Positions 1 through 5,144 of a DNA stretch of 24,635 nucleotides are shown piece after piece. The stretch covers positions 1-24,635 of IMG/VR virus record IMGVR_UViG_3300009551_000116; one strand, written 5' to 3'. The notes beneath the pieces were generated by a model that was given only the letters and a program-made list of their open reading frames with translations, was not told where the DNA came from and did not search any database. Numbering within the stretch: position 1 is the first letter of the stretch; the number at the start of each line of letters is the position of its first letter. Both the position numbers and the translations under genes were made by a program. This DNA comes from a virus.

Positions 1-1
1 A

Positions 2-166
2 ACGGGAGACCTGCTTAACTATCTCGCGGCCGTGTCGGATGCCCTGGAGACAGCTGGCGTGATTGTGAATGACAAGCAGGTGGTATCGCTCGACGGATCG
101 CGGCTGGACAAGGATGCCAAGAGGCCGCGCGTGGAGGTGGAGTTGATGACGCTGGAAAGCACGTAG
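2..166 (+). CDS. RusA-like Holliday junction resolvase, C-terminal part
   Basis: The open frame enters from the left edge and stops at 164-166, giving the last 54 residues of a protein. The visible tail reads DLLNYLAAVSDALE, then VIVNDKQVV, then KRPRVEVEL. RusA-type crossover-junction endodeoxyribonucleases have this pattern: an acidic D-x-D/N segment before a helix ending in DAL, a second acidic pair before QVV, and a closing beta strand rich in Arg, Pro, Val and Glu. RusA enzymes resolve four-way DNA junctions and are common in phage replication/recombination regions. The N-terminus lies outside the window, so the catalytic set cannot be checked fully. The sigma-factor gene starts at the next base after its stop, suggesting one transcript. 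An unrelated protein with the same tail motif is possible but less likely. Confidence 0.72.
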   Translation, partial: TGDLLNYLAAVSDALETAGVIVNDKQVVSLDGSRLDKDAKRPRVEVELMTLEST

Positions 167-877
167 ATGACCATGCCGCTCCCGCTCGACGAGCAACACC
201 GCTTGATCGTCAACAACCGCGCGCTCGTCTACCACATCTCGCGCCAAATCGGCAGTTCACTAGAGTACGACGAGAAGGTATCGCTGGGCTTCCTGGGGCT
301 TGCCGAAGCCGCCCGCCGGTACGATCCAACCATTGCCGCGTTCACGACATATGCGGCGCTCTGGATACGCGCTTATATTTACCGCGAGATGATGGCCGCT
401 TCCGGGATTCCGCAAGGCAGCGACGCGCGGAAGGTGTTTTTCAAGATCCGCAAGGTCATCCGCTCCATCGAAGGCGCTGGGCAAGAGGCCACGAACGAGC
501 GTGTGGCAAAGCGCATCGGCGTGTCCGAGGAGTCGGTAAGCCGCATTCGGGCATTGCTATTCGGCGCGCATGTTCGCTTGGACGCGCATCCCGACGTGGC
601 GAAGCTGATGGGCGTGAAGTCCGACGACAACCCCGAGCAGTCGGTGATTGAGGCTGACGGGGCGGCTAAGAGCAAGGCGCGTGTGCGGCGGATGCTGCAG
701 CGGCTGGCTCCTGTTGAGCGGGAGGTTATCAAGCGGCGATTCGTGCAGGACCCGCCGAGTACGCTGCAGCAGATTGGCGATGACCACAACCGTACGCGCG
801 AATGGGCGCGGTTGATCGAGGCTAAGGCATTGCGCAAGATTAAGGCGACGTGGGAGCGAACAAGGGAATCGGCATGA
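167..877 (+). CDS. Phage-encoded RpoH-like sigma-70 family RNA polymerase sigma factor
   Basis: Encodes 236 residues with the sigma-70 layout. Region 2 lies at about residues 12-80 and includes GFLGLAEAARRYDP, then FTTYAALWIRAYIYREM, matching the core-binding and -10 recognition helices. DARKVFFKIRK at about 87-96 resembles the segment after region 2 in RpoH (sigma-32) proteins. A region-3-like helix-turn-helix sits near 108-131 (RVAKRIGVSEESVSRI). Region 4 runs from about 175 to 230, with LAPVEREVIKRRF and a -35-binding helix-turn-helix ending in EAKALRKIK. It should direct host RNA polymerase core to a distinct promoter set, plausibly phage late or middle genes; the targets are not visible. 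The first ATG follows the RusA-like stop directly, with GGAAAG about 7 bases upstream; a second ATG two codons in is possible. Overlaps the next gene by ATGA. Confidence 0.88.
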   Translation: MTMPLPLDEQHRLIVNNRALVYHISRQIGSSLEYDEKVSLGFLGLAEAARRYDPTIAAFTTYAALWIRAYIYREMMAASGIPQGSDARKVFFKIRKVIRSIEGAGQEATNERVAKRIGVSEESVSRIRALLFGAHVRLDAHPDVAKLMGVKSDDNPEQSVIEADGAAKSKARVRRMLQRLAPVEREVIKRRFVQDPPSTLQQIGDDHNRTREWARLIEAKALRKIKATWERTRESA

Positions 878-1176
878 TCAAGATCTACGGCCACAGCGAT
901 GATGTCGTCGTCATCACGGGTGATATCACTGATGAATTAGGCGCCTTTGATCGCGAGCGCGTGATCACAATCGGCGGCGATGGCGAGGGACTAGAGGTAA
1001 CCGCGATCTATGCGAAGGGCGGCACCTGGAAGTTTTCGCTTAGGCAAATCGACGAGGATGTGCCAATGCCGTGGCCGGTGCGCATCGTACCAGCGCATGC
1101 GTACTCACTGGCTGTAATCGTCGATTGTCCGCCGGGTACGCCAGTTGACTTCGGGGAGGAGCCGGAAGAGCCATGA
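874..1176 (+). CDS. Small phage protein of unknown function
   Basis: Encodes 100 residues beginning MIKIYGHSDD. I chose the ATG at 874, not the upstream in-frame GTG at 850, because AAGGGA sits 6 bases before the ATG and the ATG overlaps the sigma-factor stop as ATGA. The protein is acidic with alternating beta strands and no visible membrane segment or catalytic motif. The opening pattern (MIK-x-YG-x-SDD, then a ...ITGDI... segment) resembles small uncharacterised proteins I associate with phage and prophage genomes, but I cannot name a family with certainty. It is coupled to both neighbours by 4-base overlaps, so it is co-translated with the sigma factor and the zinc/HTH protein. No function is assigned. 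Confidence 0.75.
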   Translation: MIKIYGHSDDVVVITGDITDELGAFDRERVITIGGDGEGLEVTAIYAKGGTWKFSLRQIDEDVPMPWPVRIVPAHAYSLAVIVDCPPGTPVDFGEEPEEP

Positions 1177-1643
1177 CAGGCCATCCTTACCGCTGTCGAA
1201 CATGCCAACGCGGTTCGCCGTACGTCTTCTGCTCCAACGACTGCTTTCGCGCCAATCCCACCAAGCGTTCCCGTTCAAGCTGCGCCGTGTGTAGCAACCG
1301 CGGCGGCATCGTCGGCAATATCGACTCCAATCGCATCTGCCCGCGCTGTCGCAAGGACCCGGCTAACTCCAAGTGGGTTCGCGCCCCGCGTCGCGAGTTC
1401 AATGGCTTTGATGCTGACTTCTTTGAGGCTGCTAGTCGTGGCCTAGAGATGGTCGAGTCTCGTCCGCACCGCGGACCATTGGCGATTCGCATCGTGCGCC
1501 TGATAGCCGGCGGCGTGCGTTACCGCGAGATTGTCGAATTGCTGCAGTGTAGTCGGCAGTATGTCGATAAAGTGGCGACATATTGGAACAAAGAGACCGA
1601 CGGCAGGCTACGCATGATCCGGCAAAGGGCGATAATGGGCTGA
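1173..1643 (+). CDS. Protein with two Cys-pair zinc motifs and a C-terminal helix-turn-helix
   Basis: Encodes 156 residues. The N-terminal half has cysteines arranged as C8-x2-C11, C20-x3-C24, C37-x2-C40 and C56-x2-C59, enough for two zinc sites. The C-terminal third, about residues 103-140, looks like a resolvase/LuxR-type helix-turn-helix: LAIRIVRLIAGGVRYREI, then ELLQCSRQYVDKVATYW. Zinc ribbon plus helix-turn-helix suggests nucleic-acid binding. With the sigma factor three genes upstream in the same coupled run, I infer a transcription regulator, possibly acting with that factor. The start ATG overlaps the previous stop (ATGA at 1173). An alternative is a recombination-associated zinc protein. 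No catalytic motif is visible, and I do not recognise the family. Confidence 0.75.
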   Translation: MTGHPYRCRTCQRGSPYVFCSNDCFRANPTKRSRSSCAVCSNRGGIVGNIDSNRICPRCRKDPANSKWVRAPRREFNGFDADFFEAASRGLEMVESRPHRGPLAIRIVRLIAGGVRYREIVELLQCSRQYVDKVATYWNKETDGRLRMIRQRAIMG

Positions 1644-1654
1644 AAATCCCTACT

Positions 1655-2053
1655 ATGCCGGTGGCTCATAGAGAAATGACAGGGGCTCAACGCGAAAAGA
1701 TTAACGAGATGTGGACCGAGTTTAAGTCCTGCTCACAATTCGCCACTATGTGGACGCCGGTAGAGAATTGGCTGCATGCGCAGGCTATCCAGCGCGGCGT
1801 CCCGGCCCCGAAGTCGAATGAGCCCGAACCTGAACGTCCCGGCGCCCCCGTTGGCGCATCGTTCCGGTGGATGGAGTTGATCGCGGTTGAGCCGTGGTTC
1901 TATCGCGAGCTTGGTATCGGAACCGTCGAAGACTACTTCGGCCCCCGTCAAGCCAAACTCCGCTCCCGCCGACTAAAGCAGATTGCCGAGGCTGCTCGAG
2001 CACAAGCCGCCGAAGAGAAGCGCGAAATCCTCAAGCGAACCGTTAAGTCGTGA
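1655..2053 (+). CDS. Hypothetical phage protein with charged C-terminal helix
   Basis: With the ATG at 1655 this encodes 132 residues. The start is uncertain: the frame is open from an upstream TTG at 1583, and another ATG lies at 1676 with only an AGAGA immediately before it. I prefer 1655 because it begins 12 bases after the previous stop, though its ribosome site is weak. Visible features are a Trp-rich middle (MWTEF, MWTPVENWL, FRWMEL, VEPWFYREL) and a long Ala/Arg/Glu-rich C-terminal helix (LRSRRLKQIAEAARAQA) ending KRTVKS. There is no signal peptide or catalytic motif. I do not recognise the family. It ends 8 bases before the next small gene. Confidence 0.62.
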   Translation: MPVAHREMTGAQREKINEMWTEFKSCSQFATMWTPVENWLHAQAIQRGVPAPKSNEPEPERPGAPVGASFRWMELIAVEPWFYRELGIGTVEDYFGPRQAKLRSRRLKQIAEAARAQAAEEKREILKRTVKS

Positions 2054-2061
2054 GGTACGAA

Positions 2062-2205
2062 TTGACCACGTACGAGGAAGACGAGATCGAGTTCGAACGG
2101 TGTCTTCAGGCGGCGCGCGATAAGTCGTACAAATGGGTGACGGGCAAGGCTGAGCGCCGCGACGTTGATGGTTGGTTTGATGCCATGGCGGATGTTGACG
2201 GTTGA
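2062..2205 (+). CDS. Small hypothetical protein, TTG start
   Basis: A 47-residue frame beginning MTTYEEDEIEFERC and ending DGWFDAMADVDG. The TTG start at 2062 is preceded by GAGGT with about 6 bases of spacing, a good ribosome site just after the stop of the preceding gene at 2053. The protein is acidic and probably helical, with Trp and Cys residues and no recognised domain. Its stop overlaps a possible TTG start of the next small frame (TTGA at 2202-2205), continuing the end-to-start coupling of this region. Support is the ribosome site and the tight packing; function is unknown. Confidence 0.55.
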   Translation: MTTYEEDEIEFERCLQAARDKSYKWVTGKAERRDVDGWFDAMADVDG

Positions 2206-2330
2206 GGAAACTGCGCTTCAAAGTCAGCCACCGTTCGACGTTCGCGAAGCCCAAAAAGCCCCGCAAACCCGAGACGCCAGTCAAAGGCGATCGCGAGCGG
2301 GTGCAAAAGAAGACGAAGAGACGCAAATGA
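2202..2330 (+). CDS. Possible very basic 42-residue protein
   Basis: A short frame from a TTG at 2202 to a TGA at 2328-2330. The product would begin MRKLRFKVSHRSTF and end VQKKTKRRK; it is full of Lys, Arg and Pro, like a nucleic-acid-binding tail. Its start overlaps the previous stop as TTGA and its stop overlaps the next ATG as ATGA. Without it there would be an untranslated gap of about 120 bases in a region that otherwise has none. There is no convincing ribosome site, so it would depend on translational coupling. Arginine- and lysine-rich frames also arise by chance in GC-rich DNA, so this stays tentative. Confidence 0.38.
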   Translation: MRKLRFKVSHRSTFAKPKKPRKPETPVKGDRERVQKKTKRRK

Positions 2331-2503
2331 CCACCTGGGCTGAGTTCATGCGCGAGATCAAAGACGAAGCCGAACGCGACGACGCGGCGTCTGAGTTGTT
2401 TGAGTTGGCCGAGAGCCTTCGTGGTCAGCGTTACGTGCTTCAAGGATTTCGGAACCCGAAGTTAACCCCCGAGCAGCTCGCTAACGAGGCTCGAAAGAAA
2501 TGA
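2327..2503 (+). CDS. Small hypothetical protein, charged and helical
   Basis: A 58-residue product from the ATG at 2327, preceded by GAAGAG with about 6 bases of spacing. The same frame stays open upstream to 2165, but that longer version lacks a ribosome site and would cover the preceding small genes. The protein begins MTTWAEFMREIKDEAE and continues with acidic and basic residues alternating along predicted helices, ending QLANEARKK. No domain, signal or membrane segment is recognised. Its stop overlaps the lipoprotein ATG by ATGA (2500-2503), so the two are probably co-translated. Confidence 0.62.
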   Translation: MTTWAEFMREIKDEAERDDAASELFELAESLRGQRYVLQGFRNPKLTPEQLANEARKK

Positions 2504-2736
2504 AAATCCTCCTCGCAGTCGCCATCCTGCTCGCGTCCTGCTCCATCGCCGCCCCTGGTTCGCACGTTGACGCGGTTCGCGAGCCGACTGCTGACGCCGG
2601 TGGAACGCCATGTGGCAATGGCGGCACCGTCTGCGCGGATGACGAGGTCTGCTACCACAACAACTGCCTGACGATTTGCGGCACGGCTACATGTTGGGCG
2701 AAGTTGCGGACCGCTTATGAGCAGTGCGGGAACTAA
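2500..2736 (+). CDS. Small Cys-rich lipoprotein
   Basis: Encodes 78 residues: MKILLAVAILLASC followed by Ser, a short lysine-plus-hydrophobic signal sequence with a lipobox (L-A-S-C, Cys14). Lipoprotein signal peptidase would cut before Cys14; Ser at the next position favours outer-membrane sorting in Gram-negative bacteria. The mature part carries seven more cysteines at 38, 45, 51, 56, 60, 65 and 76, spaced like a small disulfide-rich fold. A phage lipoprotein could act in lysis (an outer-membrane spanin subunit), in superinfection exclusion or as a host-surface modifier. No inner-membrane partner overlaps it and the disulfide-rich body is unlike common o-spanins, so I lean away from spanin. 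The start is fixed by the ATGA overlap and the signal peptide. Confidence 0.78.
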   Translation: MKILLAVAILLASCSIAAPGSHVDAVREPTADAGGTPCGNGGTVCADDEVCYHNNCLTICGTATCWAKLRTAYEQCGN

Positions 2737-2890
2737 GCGCCTAACCAAGCACCAACTGGCCGAGATCGCCTACCTCGACGAAGAGATCCGCGCGATGTGG
2801 CGCATGCTCGGTGGCCTGGTGTGCGACTGCGGGCAACTCGCAGTAATGGGCTCGACGATGTGCGGGGCGTGTGCGGCTAGATTGCTGTGA
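2717..2890 (+). CDS. Small protein with two CxC/CxxC-type cysteine pairs
   Basis: A 57-residue frame starting at an ATG that overlaps the 3' end of the lipoprotein gene by 20 bases. It begins MSSAGTKRLTKHQLAEI and has a charged helix around LDEEIRAMWRML, then a compact cysteine set, CDCG followed by MCGACAARLL at the end. CxC plus CxxC could bind one zinc ion. The ribosome site is weak, so translation may depend on coupling to the lipoprotein gene. It fills the gap before the next stop and its stop overlaps a GTG (GTGA). Family not recognised. Confidence 0.52.
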   Translation: MSSAGTKRLTKHQLAEIAYLDEEIRAMWRMLGGLVCDCGQLAVMGSTMCGACAARLL

Positions 2891-2982
2891 CGCTGTACCG
2901 CTTGATGCGCTGGCACTTCGCGTGGTGGGAGTGGCCGGTGGTTGTGGTGCTGTCGTTGTTCACGCGCGCGTCTACTAGGTAG
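2887..2982 (+). CDS. Possible 31-residue single-span membrane peptide
   Basis: A tiny frame from a GTG overlapping the previous stop (GTGA) to a TAG at 2980-2982. The product has a basic start (MTLYRLMRWHF), then a tryptophan-rich hydrophobic stretch WWEWPVVVVLSLF and a short basic tail, which fits one short membrane span. It lies two genes after the lipoprotein, where lysis or membrane genes can occur, but it is too short to identify and lacks a clear ribosome site. It may be a chance open frame. Confidence 0.3.
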   Translation: MTLYRLMRWHFAWWEWPVVVVLSLFTRASTR

Positions 2983-3005
2983 TTAGGTTTCAAGGGTATG
3001 CATAC

Positions 3006-3344
3006 ATGCCGTTCGAAAAGGGCAATAAACTAGGCGGGCGCACCGAAGAGGGTGAGCGGCTTCGCAAGGCATGCCGCAAGGTCACTGAGCAGGCTGTCAG
3101 GGCATGGGTTGAGGCACTAGAGGCCACTGATGATAAAGGCGCTCCCGACCACGATATTAGGATAAAGGCCGCAGCGCATCTAATGGATCGTGGATATGGA
3201 AAGCCGGCGCAGGCTATCACCGGCCCCGACGGCGGCGCTATCCAAGTTGATGCCGTTGATGACCGTCGCCGACTCGAAGAGCTTCGCGCGCGTTACCCTG
3301 AACTCCTGAGCTTGCCGGGGAGCGATGAAAACGAAAGCGCTTGA
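3006..3344 (+). CDS. Putative terminase small subunit
   Basis: Encodes 112 residues. It begins MPFEKGNKLGGRT, a glycine- and basic-rich opening seen in several phage DNA-binding packaging proteins, followed by a helical middle (EQAVRAWVEALEA) and HLMDRGYGKPAQAITG, a phrase I recognise from small terminase-like and packaging-associated phage proteins. The small subunit recognises the packaging site and recruits the large subunit. Position supports the call: the large terminase follows after one small gene. AAGGG lies about 9 bases before the ATG. It overlaps the next gene by 20 bases. A DNA-binding protein that is not a true small terminase is the main alternative. Confidence 0.6.
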   Translation: MPFEKGNKLGGRTEEGERLRKACRKVTEQAVRAWVEALEATDDKGAPDHDIRIKAAAHLMDRGYGKPAQAITGPDGGAIQVDAVDDRRRLEELRARYPELLSLPGSDENESA

Positions 3345-3543
3345 ATTCTATCGCCCGTCGCGTGACTGGTTGCAGGTGCGTTGCCCGTGTGGACATTGGT
3401 CCAAAGAGCCGACTGACGCATGGACGGCGCGTAGCAAGCGACCCGGGTTCGAGTATGGGTGCGGCGAGGGCAGACTACATTATGTGTCGCAGTCGCAAGC
3501 CGCGCAGTTGCGCACACTGATCGAACACCCCGGTTGGGACTAA
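3325..3543 (+). CDS. Small protein with CPCGHW zinc-type motif
   Basis: A 72-residue product whose ATG is preceded by GGGGAGCG and lies inside the end of the putative small terminase gene. It starts MKTKALEFYRPSRDWLQV and then has CPCGHW, followed by another Cys (YGCGEG) and His (LHYV). Three cysteines and two histidines could form a single zinc-binding site. It sits between the two terminase genes, so a role in packaging or DNA binding is plausible, but there is no direct evidence. The frame ends 12 bases before the large terminase start. Family not recognised. Confidence 0.65.
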   Translation: MKTKALEFYRPSRDWLQVRCPCGHWSKEPTDAWTARSKRPGFEYGCGEGRLHYVSQSQAAQLRTLIEHPGWD

Positions 3544-3555
3544 TCCGGTGATGAC

Positions 3556-4983
3556 TTGGACGATCAGGAAGTGCGCCGCGAGCTTGCCCAGTCGTTGTGG
3601 AAGGTTCGTGGTGTTCGTTCGCTGATTGAGTTTATCCCGATCGTAACGCCCTGGTATGGGGCGCCAATGCTTCATTTAGTCCCGCTTGCCGAACTCTTTT
3701 GGCGGGCGGGATGTGGCCAACGAATTCGCGCTCTGTCGTCAACGCCTCCACAGCATGGCAAGACGACGAGCATGCTGCACTGGATCGTCGCCTATCTTAG
3801 GGCGTTCCCGTGGCACAACGTCGCCTATGTTTCGTATGAAGCCGGCATCGCTTGGTCGAAGTCGCGCGAGGCCAGGGAGATTGCCGCCCGTGCAGGGTTG
3901 GACATCAAGCGCGGCTCCAACTCGGTAGGCGAGTGGAAGACATCCGACGGCGGCGGGTTCATCGCGACGTCAATCGGCGGCCCGCTGACGAGCAAGCGCG
4001 TTGATTTCTTGGTTGTCGACGATCCGCATAAGGACCGCGTGAGCGCGGAAAGTTCCACCTATCAGCAGCGCGCATACGAATGGTTTTCCGGCGTCGCCAT
4101 GGCGCGTCTTACGAAGGATGCGTCGGCCATCGTTAATATGGCCCGCTGGGCGCAGGGCGATCTAATTGGACGCCTACTCGATAATCGCAAAGTTGACTGG
4201 AAGGTGGTCAACCTCAAGGCGATCGAAGTCGTCGACGGCCAAGAGCGAGCGCTATGGGAAGCGCAAAAGCCGCTCAAGTTCCTTCGCGAGCAACGCGACT
4301 CGGGTCTAATCCACCCGTATGACTGGGCGGCGCTATACGAGGGTAATCCTCAGCCCCGCGGTGGCGCGCTATTTGGCGAGCCGGCGCGTTACGACGTTAT
4401 CCCGATGGACGCGAACAACGTCAAAGGATGGCGGTTCGCGATTGCGTGTGACCCGGCAGCAACGGCAAAGGACAGCGCGGACCATAGCGCGATTGTGGTC
4501 GTGGGCGCGACGGGAGACGGCGCCGATCAAAAGGTCTACGTGTTAGACGTTTGGCGCGGCCAGGTCGAGATTCCGGCCCTCGTCGAGAAGCTGAGGCAAG
4601 CACAGGCACGTTGGCGTTGTCCGGTGTGGATTGAGGCAGTTGGCGGGTTCAAGGCTGTCCCGCAAATGCTACGCGAAGTCGGCGCGGCATCTCGAGACAA
4701 AGGAACCGAGCAACTGCGCGTGTGCGAGGTGAACGGGCGCGGTGACAAGTTCACCCGAGCGCTCCCGGTTTCGGCTGCTTGGGGCGACGGTCGCGTGCTG
4801 GTTCCCCGCAACGAAGATGAGCACCCGTGGGTTCGCGACTTCCTAACCGAGGTCAAGCGGTTTACCGGCAAAGGCGACGCTCAAGACGACCAGGTTGACG
4901 CACTAGCACATGCCTTTGACGCCGTTGATCGTCGGGTGAACGCGATTGAACGCGGCGTCAGACGTGTGCCGGGTTCGTTCTAG
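3556..4983 (+). CDS. terL: Terminase large subunit
   Basis: Encodes 475 residues, a normal length. The ATPase domain shows a Walker A-type loop STPPQHGKTT at residues 62-71 and a Walker B strand DFLVVDD at 150-156. The C-terminal nuclease domain (RNase H-like fold) shows FAIACDPAAT with D299, then VWIEAVGG with E360, and DDQVDALAHAFDA with D444/D448, the usual acidic triad positions. The enzyme uses ATP to drive DNA into the procapsid and cuts the concatemer. The start is a TTG at 3556: it is the first start codon after an in-frame stop at 3541 and follows GGTGAT. It is flanked by the putative small subunit and the portal, the standard packaging order. Confidence 0.95.
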   Translation: MDDQEVRRELAQSLWKVRGVRSLIEFIPIVTPWYGAPMLHLVPLAELFWRAGCGQRIRALSSTPPQHGKTTSMLHWIVAYLRAFPWHNVAYVSYEAGIAWSKSREAREIAARAGLDIKRGSNSVGEWKTSDGGGFIATSIGGPLTSKRVDFLVVDDPHKDRVSAESSTYQQRAYEWFSGVAMARLTKDASAIVNMARWAQGDLIGRLLDNRKVDWKVVNLKAIEVVDGQERALWEAQKPLKFLREQRDSGLIHPYDWAALYEGNPQPRGGALFGEPARYDVIPMDANNVKGWRFAIACDPAATAKDSADHSAIVVVGATGDGADQKVYVLDVWRGQVEIPALVEKLRQAQARWRCPVWIEAVGGFKAVPQMLREVGAASRDKGTEQLRVCEVNGRGDKFTRALPVSAAWGDGRVLVPRNEDEHPWVRDFLTEVKRFTGKGDAQDDQVDALAHAFDAVDRRVNAIERGVRRVPGSF

Positions 4984-4993
4984 GGGTTAGGCG

Positions 4994-5128
4994 ATGCCAC
5001 TCAAAAACGGCAAGAGCAAATCGGCCGTTTCTCATAATGTGAAGCAGCTGATTAAAGACGGCTATTCGCAGGCTCAAGCAGTCGCGATTTCGCTCAAAAA
5101 GGCCGGGCGTTCGAAGAAAAGCAAGTAG
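4994..5128 (+). CDS. Short conserved-type phage protein between terminase and portal
   Basis: A 44-residue product, MPLKNGKSKSAVSHNVKQLI and onward, ending KKAGRSKKSK. The pattern of a short basic N-terminus, a helix (NVKQLIKDGYSQAQAVAI) and a lysine-rich end is one I recognise from many very small phage and prophage proteins, usually near packaging or replication genes; its function is not established as far as I know. AGGGG and TTAGG precede the ATG at 4994. It fits exactly between the terLike stop and the portal ribosome site. It may bind DNA or a capsid component, but that is inference from charge and position only. Confidence 0.75.
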   Translation: MPLKNGKSKSAVSHNVKQLIKDGYSQAQAVAISLKKAGRSKKSK

Positions 5129-5144
5129 CACCAGGGAGCGCGCA

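Noticed and set aside
850-873. GTG at 850 as start of the gene after the sigma factor
   Set aside because: The ATG at 874 has AAGGGA at good spacing and an ATGA overlap; the GTG has neither.
2500-2982. Lipoprotein plus membrane peptide as a spanin pair
   Set aside because: The membrane peptide is only 31 residues, too short for an i-spanin, and the lipoprotein is disulfide-rich rather than Pro-rich.
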